NCBI GenBank assembly: GCA_008501765.1
Contig: QQUE01000004.1
Span: 276,562-340,561, forward strand
From: Calditrichota bacterium
GTDB lineage: Bacteria > Zhuqueibacterota > Zhuqueibacteria > Zhuqueibacterales > Geothermadaptataceae
Length of the DNA: 64,000 nucleotides
Reading direction: 5' to 3'
Shown here: positions 8,690 to 17,967 of the stretch, piece by piece
Numbering within the stretch: position 1 is the first letter of the stretch
Layout of the letters: every line of letters begins with the position of its first letter
Program-made: the position numbers and the translations under genes
The notes under the pieces: model-generated
The model's database searches: none
Seen by the model: only the letters and a program-made list of their open reading frames with translations
What the model was told of the DNA's origin: nothing

Positions 8690-9388
8690 ATGTTTTATTA
8701 TTACGGTCGAAAAAAACAAATCATCAAGTATTATCCACCGCCTAACTTTGATACAATTGTTGAACCCTTTGCAGGTGCTGCCGCCTATTCGCTTAATGGG
8801 AATAACTGGAAGAAAAAGGTCATATTACTTGAGAAAGACGAAAAGGTATATGATATCTGGAGATGGTTGATAAAAGATGCTACTGTAGATGAAATAAAAA
8901 GATTGCCGGATTTAACAGTCGGTGAAAAAAGTTCGGAGTTTTTACATATAGTTCACGCGGCTACTAAAATGGCTTTTCATTTCAAAACAATCAAAGTAAC
9001 ACCTGTTCTAGCTCGAAACTGGGAAATAAGCAAAAGGGTTTTTGCTGAGAACCTCTTCAAAGTTAAGCATTGGGAGATTATTTGTGGTGATTACAAAGAA
9101 TCGCCCAACGTGGAAGCAACTTGGTTCATAGATCCTCCCTACAAAGGAGCTTCCGGTCTGGGGTATCGCTTTAGTAGTAAACTGCTAAACTATGACGAGT
9201 TAGCCGATTGGGCAAGAACAAGAGAGGGCGAGGTTATTTTTTGTGAGGGTGAGGAGGCCGACTATTTGCCTTTTCGCCCGCTACTTAACTTAAAGGGTGT
9301 AGCCGGAAAAGTAAGCAAGGAGGTAATTTACTATCATAGCAATTCAGAACGCAGGCAACCTGAGCAACTGGAACTATTCAGAGTTTAA
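8690..9388 (+). CDS. D12-class adenine-N6 DNA methyltransferase
   Basis: A 232-residue methyltransferase, short but complete. The SAM-binding motif I is EPFAGAAAYSL (25-35), preceded by the motif-X-like YYGRKKQIIKYYP. The catalytic motif IV is DPPY at 148-151 (WFIDPPYKGASG). This order and DPPY type fit the D12 (alpha, Dam-like) class that methylates adenine N6. It follows the controller-nuclease gene by 19 bases with only a weak GGA ribosome site, so translation may depend on the upstream gene. It is presumably the protective partner of that nuclease. The target sequence is unknown. GC is lower than in the flanking pdh genes, consistent with acquisition by transfer. Confidence 0.85.
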   Translation: MFYYYGRKKQIIKYYPPPNFDTIVEPFAGAAAYSLNGNNWKKKVILLEKDEKVYDIWRWLIKDATVDEIKRLPDLTVGEKSSEFLHIVHAATKMAFHFKTIKVTPVLARNWEISKRVFAENLFKVKHWEIICGDYKESPNVEATWFIDPPYKGASGLGYRFSSKLLNYDELADWARTREGEVIFCEGEEADYLPFRPLLNLKGVAGKVSKEVIYYHSNSERRQPEQLELFRV

Positions 9389-9874
9389 ATCACCCCCATG
9401 TCTTTCACCTAACTTTGCTTGCACTGGACGAAGGGCTCCAGATGTTCAAGTAATCTCCCGCTTCTCGCAACCTCCTTTCAAACATCAACAAATAGAGTTC
9501 TTAAACCCTTCGCCAGTGAAGCTCATGTTATTCCAGTATAAACTGTTCCAAACCTAACAAAAAAATATCAGCCTTAACTTATCTTGTTCAGTAGTTAAAA
9601 ATTCACGTATTTCACCCTTCCGATTCCTCAATAATCCCAATTATTAATAATTTACATAACGGCAAATATTTTTGGAAATATCGAGAAAATTCCTTATATA
9701 TTATGTTCTTTAGGGCTGCTTCCGTTAATTATATTGTATTGGGGGTGAATTCAGGCGGCGTTGTGCAATCGCTGCGCCGGGACAGTCATAAATATTATGC
9801 ATGCTTGCCATTTTCCAAACAGGAAATGGGACAAGCAATACAAAGTTGAACGCAATCAAATAAAAGGATATAAT
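9389..9874. other. intergenic gap with stem-loop in aceE leader
   Basis: About 490 bp without a gene. Near its end, at 9802-9838, TGCTTGCCATTTTCC and GGAAATGGGACAAGCA form an imperfect hairpin about 25 bases before the aceE ribosome site. It may affect aceE expression, but no known riboswitch is recognised. The first 300 bases are featureless. Confidence 0.4.
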
Positions 9875-12562
9875 ATGCAGGTTGAAAATAACAATGGTTC
9901 AGATAATTTAAACGAACAGGAAATCGAGCTGCAGGAGTGGCGCGATTCCATCGATTATCTCATTCAGCACGGCGGCATGGAGCGGGTGGCCGAAGTGATG
10001 GCCGAGCTGCAAAAACGGGTTTTTTCGGCGGGAATTAAACTGCCTTTCACAGCCAACACGCCGTACATCAACACCATTCCGGTGAGTGAGCAGCCCACCT
10101 ATCCCGGCAGCCGCGAAATTGAGCGGCGCATCAAAAGTATCATTCGCTGGAACGCCATGGCCATGGTTGTGCGCGCCAACCGCAACGAAAACGGCATTGG
10201 CGGGCATATTTCAACTTACGCTTCGGCGGCCACTTTGTACGAAGTCGGCTTCAATCATTTTTTCCGTGCCCCGAAAAACGGTTTCAGCGGCGACCAGGTT
10301 TATTTTCAGGGCCATGCCAGCCCGGGAATTTACGCCCGCGCCTTTCTCGAAGGCCGGCTCTCGGTCGACGACCTGAAAAATTTCCGTCACGAAGTGCACG
10401 AGGGCGGCGGACTTCCATCCTATCCCCACCCGTGGCTGAAACCCGATTTCTGGCAGTTCGCCACTGTTTCCATGGGACTGGGGCCGATTATGGCCATTTA
10501 TCAGGCGCGTTTTAACCGCTATCTCGAAGACCGCAAGCTCAAAGAGCCGGCTGGCGAAAAAGTCTGGGCCTTCCTCGGCGACGGCGAAACCGATGAGCCG
10601 GAAGCACTGGGCGCTATCTCCCTCGCCGCCCGTGAAAAACTGGACAACCTGATTTTCGTCATCAATTGCAATCTGCAGCGCCTCGACGGCCCGGTGCGCG
10701 GCAACGGCAAAATCATTCAGGAATTGGAACGAAATTTCCGTGGCGCCGGCTGGAACGTGATTAAAGTGATTTGGGGCCAGGACTGGGACGAACTTTTGGC
10801 GCGGGACACGAGCGGCCTGCTAGTGAAACGCATGGGCGAAGTCATCGACGGTGATTATCAAAATTATATCGTACGCGGCGGGGCTTATATTCGCGAACAT
10901 TTTTATGGCAAACACCCGGAATTGCTCAAACTCGTCGAGCATCTTTCCGATGAACAGCTCGAGCGCCTGCGCCTTGGCGGCCACGATCCGCAGAAAGTTT
11001 ATGCAGCCTACCACACTGCTGTCAATCACACCGGTGCACCGACGGTAATATTAGCACGCACGGTAAAAGGCTACGGTTTAGGCGAGGCCGGCGAAGGCAA
11101 AAATATTACCCATTCGCAGAAAAAAATGAACGAAATGGAGCTGCGCACGTTCCGCTCCCGCTTTGGCATCTCTATTTCTGACGAAGACATCGACAGCGTT
11201 CCATTTTTCAAACCAGAAGAAGACAGCCAGGAAATGGTTTATTTGCAGGAACAGCGCAAAAAATTGTTCGGCTACGTGCCCACCCGGCGGCAGGAAAGTC
11301 ACCCGATCCGGGTCAGTCCAAAACTTTACGATGAATTTCTGACCGGCACAGACGACCGCGAAGTTTCAACGACGATGGTTTTCGTGCGCTTGCTATCCAA
11401 ACTTTTGAGCGACAAGGAAATCGGTAAACTGATCGTGCCAATCGTGCCGGACGAAGCCCGGACTTTCGGCATGGAATCTTTGTTTCGCAAGGTCGGAATT
11501 TACTCGCACGTCGGCCAGTTGTACGAGCCGGTGGACAAAGAAAATCTGCTTTTTTATAAAGAAGCCAAAGACGGGCAGATTTTTGAAGAGGGCATTACCG
11601 AAGCCGGCTCGTTGTCCTCGTTTGTCGCTGCGGGAACCGGCTATTCCGTGCACAACGTCAACACGATTCCATTTTATATTTTCTATTCGATGTTCGGCCT
11701 GCAGCGTATCGGCGATCTCGTTTGGGCCGGTAGCGATATGCGCATGCGCGGATTTTTAGTCGGCGGCACCGCCGGGCGAACCACGCTCGCCGGCGAAGGC
11801 TTGCAGCATCAGGACGGCAACAGCCATTTGCTGGCCTACCCCTATCCGACGATGAAAGCCTATGATCCGGCTTTTGCCTACGAACTTGCCGTAATCGTCA
11901 AAGAAGGCATCGAGCGCATGTACGGCAACCAGGAATCGATTTTTTATTACCTGACCGTGATGAATGAAAATTATGCCCAGCCGGCGATGCCAAAAGGCAA
12001 AAAAACCGAAGAAGGCATATTAAAAGGGATTTATCAGTTCAATTCATCCAAATTAAAAGACAGCGATCTGCGGGTACAGCTTCTCGGTAGCGGCGCCATT
12101 TTAACCAAGGTTTTGCAGGCACAGGAAATTTTAGCCGAGAAATTCAATGTTGCCGCCGATGTTTGGAGCGTCACAAGTTACAAAGAACTGCACAACGATG
12201 CTGTTGCAGCCGAGCGTTGGAATATGTTCAATCCCGGCAAAAAACAGAAAATTCCGTATATCACCGCAGCTTTGCAAAACGCCGAAGGCGGATTTGTTGC
12301 GGCCTCTGATTATGTACGCGCGTTGCCGGAGTCGGTGGCGAAATGGATTCCCGGCCCGTTGCTTTCATTGGGAACCGACGGATTTGGCCGCAGCGATGGC
12401 CGCCGCCACCTGCGTGACTTTTTCGAGGTGGATCCCAATTACATCACCCTCGGCGCGCTGACCATGTTGATGCGTCAGGGAAAACTCGATGATAAAACCG
12501 TACAAAAGGCGATGAAAGATTTGGGCATCGATCCGGAGAAATTGAATCCTTTGGTGGCTTAG
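9875..12562 (+). CDS. aceE: pyruvate dehydrogenase E1 component, homodimeric type
   Basis: An 895-residue E1 subunit of the pyruvate dehydrogenase complex, close to the usual length of the single-chain AceE family. It decarboxylates pyruvate with thiamine diphosphate and transfers the acetyl group to the lipoyl domain of E2. The ThDP motif begins GDGETDEPEALG (about residue 234) and ends with NCN about 25 residues on. Family-typical segments include GGHISTYASAATLYEVGFNHFF, KGYGLGEAGEG and GGTAGRTTLAGEGLQHQDG. AAAAGGA precedes the ATG at 9875; the open frame extends 38 codons further upstream without a ribosome site. E2 and E3 genes follow, so the whole complex is encoded here. Confidence 0.97.
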   Translation: MQVENNNGSDNLNEQEIELQEWRDSIDYLIQHGGMERVAEVMAELQKRVFSAGIKLPFTANTPYINTIPVSEQPTYPGSREIERRIKSIIRWNAMAMVVRANRNENGIGGHISTYASAATLYEVGFNHFFRAPKNGFSGDQVYFQGHASPGIYARAFLEGRLSVDDLKNFRHEVHEGGGLPSYPHPWLKPDFWQFATVSMGLGPIMAIYQARFNRYLEDRKLKEPAGEKVWAFLGDGETDEPEALGAISLAAREKLDNLIFVINCNLQRLDGPVRGNGKIIQELERNFRGAGWNVIKVIWGQDWDELLARDTSGLLVKRMGEVIDGDYQNYIVRGGAYIREHFYGKHPELLKLVEHLSDEQLERLRLGGHDPQKVYAAYHTAVNHTGAPTVILARTVKGYGLGEAGEGKNITHSQKKMNEMELRTFRSRFGISISDEDIDSVPFFKPEEDSQEMVYLQEQRKKLFGYVPTRRQESHPIRVSPKLYDEFLTGTDDREVSTTMVFVRLLSKLLSDKEIGKLIVPIVPDEARTFGMESLFRKVGIYSHVGQLYEPVDKENLLFYKEAKDGQIFEEGITEAGSLSSFVAAGTGYSVHNVNTIPFYIFYSMFGLQRIGDLVWAGSDMRMRGFLVGGTAGRTTLAGEGLQHQDGNSHLLAYPYPTMKAYDPAFAYELAVIVKEGIERMYGNQESIFYYLTVMNENYAQPAMPKGKKTEEGILKGIYQFNSSKLKDSDLRVQLLGSGAILTKVLQAQEILAEKFNVAADVWSVTSYKELHNDAVAAERWNMFNPGKKQKIPYITAALQNAEGGFVAASDYVRALPESVAKWIPGPLLSLGTDGFGRSDGRRHLRDFFEVDPNYITLGALTMLMRQGKLDDKTVQKAMKDLGIDPEKLNPLVA

Positions 12563-12639
12563 TTTTTCCGAAAACCACCAAAGTGTATCCCTCATTTTCC
12601 AGTAGGAAATATCGAGAGATGAACACAGTTCAAAATCAT

Positions 12640-12761
12640 GAAGCATCTCGAGTGTTTCGCTGCTTCGAAAGCGAAATGTATCGAGAGATGCGAATGTGAG
12701 GAGTTCAATCGCCCCTTCGATACGCCCCGGAAAAATCATCCGGGACTACTCAGGATGCTTG
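12640..12761. repeat. dispersed palindromic repeat, single copy
   Basis: A diverged copy of the unit that is tandemly repeated at 5580-6030: AAGCATCTCGAGTGTTTCGCT, facing arm AGCGAAATGTATCGAGAGATGC, a GATACGCCCCGG...CCGGGACTACTCAGGATGCT hairpin. A further fragment (GGCTACTCGGGATGCT) lies near 12811-12826. It occupies the aceE-aceF gap. Confidence 0.8.
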
Positions 12762-12858
12762 TAACTACAAGAATTATGTTTCAAACCGCAAATTAAGACT
12801 AAAAAGCATCACGGCTACTCGGGATGCTGGTTTCGGCTATCAATTTTGCTCAGAACAC

Positions 12859-12891
12859 AAACCTGACAGGATTCCAAATCCTGTCAGGTTT
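12859..12891. repeat. 15-bp perfect hairpin upstream of aceF
   Basis: AAACCTGACAGGATT (12859-12873), a 3-base loop CCA and the exact complementary arm AATCCTGTCAGGTTT (12877-12891). No T-run follows, so it is not a classical terminator. It ends 22 bases before the aceF start and may stabilise or regulate the aceF-lpdA message. Confidence 0.85.
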
Positions 12892-12913
12892 AAGACTATA
12901 AAGGAAAATAAAT

Positions 12914-14281
12914 ATGGCATTAGAATTCAAGTTGCCCGAATTGGGCGAAAATATTGAATCAGGGACAGTCGCCGCAATTAAAGTGAAAGAAGGCGATTCC
13001 ATTGAAGAGAATCAGACGGTTCTCGAGCTGGAAACCGACAAAGCCGTGGTCGATATTCCGGCGCCGGCCAACGGCAAAATCAAAAAATTGCTGGTCAGCG
13101 AGGGAGACGATGTTTCCATCGGGCAGATTCTCTTCGTTTTGGAAGAGTCAACTGGAGCTGCTCCGGCAACCGAAGAAACCAAGGAAGCGGAAAAAACGCA
13201 GCCAGAGGTCGCAGAAGAAACACCAGCTTCCGCTGAGCCGGAGTCTGAAAAGCAATCCGAGCCTGCACCACCAGCTCCCCCGCAAGAACCTGTATCATCT
13301 GCCGCAACCGAGCCAAGCCCGCCGGTTCCCCCACAAGAACCTGCAGCGCCTGCCACAACAGCTCCCGCATCCCACGATCTCGCTCCTGCCGCGCCATCCG
13401 TTCGGCGGTTTGCCCGTGAAATCGGCATCGACATTAATTCCGTTCCCGGCACTGGTCCCGGTGGCCGCATTTCCGTCGAAGACGTAAAAATTTACTCGAA
13501 ACAGCTCAATTCCGGACGCGTTGCTCCAACCGGGCAAACCGCTTTGCAACAGCAATCCCTGCCAGATTTCAGTAAATGGGGTGAAATTGATCGTCAGGCA
13601 ATGAGTAAAATTCGCAAAACCACCGCGACGCACCTGAGTTATGCCTGGTCAACAATACCGCACGTTACACAATTTGACAAAGCCGATCTCACCCATCTGG
13701 AAGAGCTGCGTAAAAAATTCGCCGGCAAAGCCGAGCAGGCAGGTGGAAAATTAACGCTCACGGTCATTTTGCTTAAAATTATCGAAGCGGCGCTGAAGAA
13801 ATTCCCCCAATTCAATTCCAGTATCGACATGCAGACTTTTGAGGTGATTTACAAAAAATACATCAACATTGGCATCGCCGTTGACACCGAGCATGGTCTG
13901 CTCGTTCCCGTAATAAAGGACGTAAATACGAAAAACCTCATCCAACTTTCGGTTGAAGTGAATGAAATTGCCCAGAAAGCCCGCGACCGCAAACTTTCGC
14001 TGGACGATATGCAGGGCGGAAATTTCAGCATTTCCAACCTTGGCGGTATTGGCGGCACCGGATTTACGCCGATTGTCAACGCACCGGAAGTGGCGATTCT
14101 CGGCGTATCTCGTGGCAGTATCGAGCCGGTTTTTGTCGATGGTGAATTTGTGCCACGCATGATTTTGCCACTGAGTCTGTCTTACGATCACCGCATCATT
14201 GACGGCGCTGATGCAGCGCGTTTCTTGCGCTGGGTCGCCGAGGCTGTTGAACAACCATTTTTAATGTCACTTGAAGGTTAA
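12914..14281 (+). CDS. aceF: dihydrolipoyllysine-residue acetyltransferase (PDH E2)
   Basis: A 455-residue E2 core subunit. Domains in order: one lipoyl domain (1-78) with the lipoylated lysine K43 in ETDKA; a long Pro/Ala/Glu linker (80-155); a peripheral-subunit-binding domain (about 160-196, VRRFAREIGIDINSVPGTGPGGRI); and the catalytic domain (about 215-455) ending with the active-site DHRIIDG, H426 and D430. It passes acetyl groups from E1 to CoA. A single lipoyl domain is fewer than the three of E. coli. AAGGAAAAT precedes the ATG. It lies between aceE and lpdA; lpdA follows after 18 bases. Confidence 0.96.
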   Translation: MALEFKLPELGENIESGTVAAIKVKEGDSIEENQTVLELETDKAVVDIPAPANGKIKKLLVSEGDDVSIGQILFVLEESTGAAPATEETKEAEKTQPEVAEETPASAEPESEKQSEPAPPAPPQEPVSSAATEPSPPVPPQEPAAPATTAPASHDLAPAAPSVRRFAREIGIDINSVPGTGPGGRISVEDVKIYSKQLNSGRVAPTGQTALQQQSLPDFSKWGEIDRQAMSKIRKTTATHLSYAWSTIPHVTQFDKADLTHLEELRKKFAGKAEQAGGKLTLTVILLKIIEAALKKFPQFNSSIDMQTFEVIYKKYINIGIAVDTEHGLLVPVIKDVNTKNLIQLSVEVNEIAQKARDRKLSLDDMQGGNFSISNLGGIGGTGFTPIVNAPEVAILGVSRGSIEPVFVDGEFVPRMILPLSLSYDHRIIDGADAARFLRWVAEAVEQPFLMSLEG

Positions 14282-14299
14282 TTTTTTTGGAGAATATAA

Positions 14300-15724
14300 A
14301 TGTCAGATAAAAATAAAGCCGACCTCGTCGTTATTGGCGCCGGGCCTGGAGGCTATGCCGCTGCATTTTTAGCCGCCGATTTGGGGCTGGATGTGACGCT
14401 GATCGATCCGGCCGACAACCCCGGAGGTGTTTGTTTGTATCGTGGATGCATACCCTCAAAAGCCCTTTTGCACGTCGCTAAACTTATGCGTGAAACCGAA
14501 GAATCAAAAAACTGGGGAATTGAATTCCAGCCCCCGAAAATTGATGTGGACAAATTACGCGGCTGGAAAGACAGCGTTATCAAAAAACTCACCGGCGGTC
14601 TCGGCCAGCTGGTAAAGCAGCGCAAAATCAATCACATTCAGGGCAGCGCAACCTTCGTAAACGGCAATTTGTTGGAATTAACCGATGCTGCAGGCAAGAA
14701 ACAGCAGCTTTCGTTCAATCATGCTGTGCTTGCAACAGGCTCTCGCCCGACTGAAATTCCAATTTTCAAAACCGACAATCCGCGTGTACTCAATTCCACC
14801 GGCGCGCTTGAATTGTCAGATATTCCCAAATCTATGCTGGTCGTTGGCGGTGGCTACATCGGATTGGAAATGGGCACGGTTTACGCCGCTTTGGGCACAA
14901 AAGTCACGGTCGTTGAAATGCTGCCTGGCCTGTTGCCCGGTGCTGACCGCGATGTGGTAAAAATCCTGCAAAAAAGTCTCGATGCACGCTTTGAAAACAT
15001 CCTGCTCAATACAAAAGTTGAAGGAATAAAAGAAGTAAAGGGTGGCATCAAAGTAAGTTTATCTGGCAAAGATGATAAAAAGCAGGAATTGAAATTTGAT
15101 AAAGTGTTGGTCTCCATCGGCCGCATGCCCAACTCCAACGGTCTTGGTCTGGAAAACACAAATGTAAAAATTGATGCCAAAGGATTCGTGGAAGTCGATG
15201 GGCAACGTCGAACAGCAGAGCCATCGATTTATGCCATTGGCGATATCGCCGGCGAACCGATGCTGGCGCACAAAGCCTCCCACGAAGGCCGAATTGCCGT
15301 TGAAGCCATCGCCGGACACAAAGTGGCCTACGAACCGCGGGCTATTCCTGCTGTCGTTTTTACCGACCCGGAAATTGCCTGGTGCGGCCTGACCGAGTCA
15401 GAGGCAAAAGAACAAAAACGCAAAGTCGATGTGATACGATTTCCCTGGGCTGCCTCCGGCCGTGCGCTGACGCTGGACCGCACCGACGGCTTGACGAAAC
15501 TGATCATCGATCCTGAAAGTGAGCGGATTTTGGGTATGTGCATCGCCGGACCGGGAGCGGGCGAGCTCATCGCCGAAGGCGTGCTGGCCATCGAAATGGC
15601 TGCTGTGGCAACAGATTTGAAAATGAGTATCCACCCTCACCCTACACTTTCTGAAACCGTGATGGAATCGGCGGAGATGTTTTTCGGGCATGCGACGCAC
15701 ATGTACCGGCCGAAAAGGAAATAA
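14300..15724 (+). CDS. lpdA: dihydrolipoyl dehydrogenase (E3)
   Basis: A 474-residue flavoprotein that reoxidises the E2 lipoyl groups with NAD. Visible are the FAD-binding VVIGAGPGGYAAAFLAADLG, the redox-active cysteines C45 and C50 (GGVCLYRGCIPSKALLH), the NAD-binding VVGGGYIGLEMG (about residue 183), a second FAD contact IYAIGDIAGEPMLAHKA, and the C-terminal active-site pair H447-E452 (HPTLSE). Length and architecture match E. coli LpdA. GGAG lies 8 bases upstream of the ATG. It is the last gene of the pdh unit and is followed by a terminator at 15870. Confidence 0.96.
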   Translation: MSDKNKADLVVIGAGPGGYAAAFLAADLGLDVTLIDPADNPGGVCLYRGCIPSKALLHVAKLMRETEESKNWGIEFQPPKIDVDKLRGWKDSVIKKLTGGLGQLVKQRKINHIQGSATFVNGNLLELTDAAGKKQQLSFNHAVLATGSRPTEIPIFKTDNPRVLNSTGALELSDIPKSMLVVGGGYIGLEMGTVYAALGTKVTVVEMLPGLLPGADRDVVKILQKSLDARFENILLNTKVEGIKEVKGGIKVSLSGKDDKKQELKFDKVLVSIGRMPNSNGLGLENTNVKIDAKGFVEVDGQRRTAEPSIYAIGDIAGEPMLAHKASHEGRIAVEAIAGHKVAYEPRAIPAVVFTDPEIAWCGLTESEAKEQKRKVDVIRFPWAASGRALTLDRTDGLTKLIIDPESERILGMCIAGPGAGELIAEGVLAIEMAAVATDLKMSIHPHPTLSETVMESAEMFFGHATHMYRPKRK

Positions 15725-15738
15725 AAAGGATTCAATAT

Positions 15739-15820
15739 GCAACACCCAATATTCAATAAACAATGTCCAATTTTTAAAATCTATTCCTTGAAAATTGATT
15801 ATTGAGTGTTGCATATTGGG
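15739..15820. repeat. second copy of the inverted-repeat family of 7026-7090
   Basis: The right arm ATTGATTATTGAGTGTTG is identical to that at 7073-7090. The left arm (CAACACCCAATATTCAAT...) has drifted. It lies just downstream of lpdA, before the terminator. Confidence 0.7.
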
Positions 15821-15869
15821 AATTGATTTTTTAAAAATATTTCATTTGTAAAGTGATTATTATAAATTA

Positions 15870-15898
15870 GTCGGCAGTAAAAACTGTCGGCTTTTTTT
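15870..15898 (+). terminator. rho-independent terminator of the pdh unit
   Basis: GTCGGCAGT, loop AAAA, ACTGTCGGC and then seven Ts. The nine-pair stem includes two G-U pairs. It lies about 145 bases after lpdA and before the aconitase-family gene. Confidence 0.85.
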
Positions 15899-15982
15899 GT
15901 GCTATTATTTGTCCTGCATCAAAAACAAGAATTTACTTCGTAATTTGTTATGGATCTCCAAAATTAAAAGGAACATTCAAAA

Positions 15983-17911
15983 ATGGCTCAAAATTTAATC
16001 GAAAAAATTACCCAGAAATACTGTCTCGACTTAGCAGCAGGCCATGAAGTCAAATCCGGTGAATTTGTTACGATCCAACCTGCCCATGTCATGACCCACG
16101 ACAATACGGCTGCGGTGATCCCAAAATTCAAAAATATTGGTGCTAAAAAAGTTGCCAATCCCAGACAAATAGTGTTCACCCTCGACCACAACGTTCAGGA
16201 CACCAGTGAAAAAAACCTGGCAAAGTATAATAATATCGAAAATTTTGCTGCATCAATGGATATCGATTTCTATCCTGCCGGCCGTGGAATCGGGCACCAA
16301 ATCATGTGCGAAGAAGGCTATGCCTGGCCGGGAACTTTTGTCGTGGCGTCGGACAGCCATTCGAATATGTACGGCGGACTGGGCTGTCTGGGCACGCCCA
16401 TCGTGCGCAGTGACGCGGCTGCCGTCTGGGCGACGGGAAAAACCTGGTGGCAAATTCCCGCAGTCGCAGAAGTGGAGTTAACCGGACAACTTCGAGCCGG
16501 TGTCACGGGAAAAGATGTCATCATCACGCTGGCCGGATTCTTCAATAACGATGAAGTTTTAAATTACGCGCTCGAATTTTCCGGTTCCGGCGTCGCAGGG
16601 CTTTCCCTCGACCAAAGATTGACGATTGCCAATATGAGCACGGAATGGGGTGCATTGGCTGCAGTCTTTCCCATCGATGAAACGACCATTTCCTGGCTGG
16701 AAAATAGAAAAAAATTCTTGCAGGAATCAAAACCACATCCACGAATAAACGACAAAACAATCGAGGCTCTGAAAGCCAACATCCCCATCGCGGATAAAAA
16801 TGCTTTTTATCAAAAATCGATCAAATTAGATTTATCTTCCATTTCACCCCACATTTCCGGCCCCAATTCGGTGAAAAACATGACTTCCGTGAACGAAATC
16901 GAAAAGCAAAATATCGCAATCAACAAAGCCTATCTTGTCTCTTGTGTGAACAGCAGAGTGGAAGATATTACACAGGCAGCCGAAGTAGTAAAAGGTAAAA
17001 AAGTAGCCGCTGGAGTGGAATTTTACCTTGCCGCTGCCTCCAGTGAGGTTCAGCAGGAAAGTGAAAAACGTGGCGATTGGCATGCGCTCATCGCTGCCGG
17101 AGCGATTCCCCTGCCCCCGGGCTGCGGGCCGTGCATTGGTCTCGGAAAAGGACTATTAGAAGATGGTGAAATCGGGATTTCCGCTACGAACCGCAATTTT
17201 AAAGGCCGGATGGGATCACCAGATGCACAGGCTTATTTAGCTTCGCCTGCTGTTGTTGCGGCGTCGGCTATCGCTGGAAAAATAACTACATCCAGCCAAC
17301 TCAGCGAAACCGCAATCAAGGCAAACATCCAAACCAATTCGAAGTCAAAATCTGCGGCGAAGACAACACTGCTGCAGGGATTTCCATCAGAATTTAAAGG
17401 GCGGGCCATTTTTTGTCCTGCCAATAATATCAATACCGATGGAATTTATCCCGGGAAATACACCTACGAAGACCTTGCCCCGCAAATGATGGCCGATGTC
17501 GTCATGGAAAATTATGATAGCGATTTCAAAAAACTTGCCAGCAAAGGCGATATCATTTTAAGTGGATTCAATTTTGGCACGGGCAGCTCGCGGGAACAGG
17601 CAGCAACGTCGTTAAAATATTTCGGAATACAAATGGTGATCGCCGGATCTTTCAGCGAAACCTATAAAAGAAACGCGATAAATAATGGTTTTGTTTTGTT
17701 AGAATGCGCGGAGTTGATTGATGACCTGCAAAACAAATTTGGGCACGATTTTTTAACCAAAGTTTTGGATCAGGAAATTGCAATCTCCATGTTTGACAGC
17801 GAAATAAAATATGCTGATAAAGTATATACTTTTAATGCGCTTGGCCCAATTGCACAGGAGTTGATTATTGTCGATGGCCTGGAAAATTGGGTTAAAAAGA
17901 ATTTGAGTTGA
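15983..17911 (+). CDS. homoaconitase/aconitase-family hydratase, large and small domains fused
   Basis: A 642-residue single-chain hydro-lyase with a 4Fe-4S cluster. The large domain carries AHVMTHDNTAAVI, FTLDHNVQD, PAGRGIGHQIMCEEGY and VASDSHSNMYGGLGCLGTP. The cluster cysteines are in SCVNSR (about 319) and GCGPCIG (about 381 and 384). The small LeuD-like swivel domain (about 470-640) has NINTDGIYPGKYTY and GFNFGTGSSREQAA. These segments look most like eukaryotic-type homoaconitase (Lys4) as I remember it, more than bacterial AcnA/AcnB or LeuC/LeuD. It could serve as homoaconitase, aconitase or a related enzyme; no lysine or TCA genes are adjacent to decide. AAAAGGA lies 11 bases upstream. 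It stands alone after the pdh terminator. Confidence 0.85.
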   Translation: MAQNLIEKITQKYCLDLAAGHEVKSGEFVTIQPAHVMTHDNTAAVIPKFKNIGAKKVANPRQIVFTLDHNVQDTSEKNLAKYNNIENFAASMDIDFYPAGRGIGHQIMCEEGYAWPGTFVVASDSHSNMYGGLGCLGTPIVRSDAAAVWATGKTWWQIPAVAEVELTGQLRAGVTGKDVIITLAGFFNNDEVLNYALEFSGSGVAGLSLDQRLTIANMSTEWGALAAVFPIDETTISWLENRKKFLQESKPHPRINDKTIEALKANIPIADKNAFYQKSIKLDLSSISPHISGPNSVKNMTSVNEIEKQNIAINKAYLVSCVNSRVEDITQAAEVVKGKKVAAGVEFYLAAASSEVQQESEKRGDWHALIAAGAIPLPPGCGPCIGLGKGLLEDGEIGISATNRNFKGRMGSPDAQAYLASPAVVAASAIAGKITTSSQLSETAIKANIQTNSKSKSAAKTTLLQGFPSEFKGRAIFCPANNINTDGIYPGKYTYEDLAPQMMADVVMENYDSDFKKLASKGDIILSGFNFGTGSSREQAATSLKYFGIQMVIAGSFSETYKRNAINNGFVLLECAELIDDLQNKFGHDFLTKVLDQEIAISMFDSEIKYADKVYTFNALGPIAQELIIVDGLENWVKKNLS

Positions 17912-17967
17912 TCAAATCATACAGATTAGAAATCTGGTGCTCGAGTGGCAGATAAATTATAGAAATA

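Noticed and set aside
8690..9388. Methyltransferase as a truncated fragment because of its short length
   Set aside because: Motif I, DPPY and a continuous C-terminal part are all present, so a compact complete D12 enzyme is more likely.
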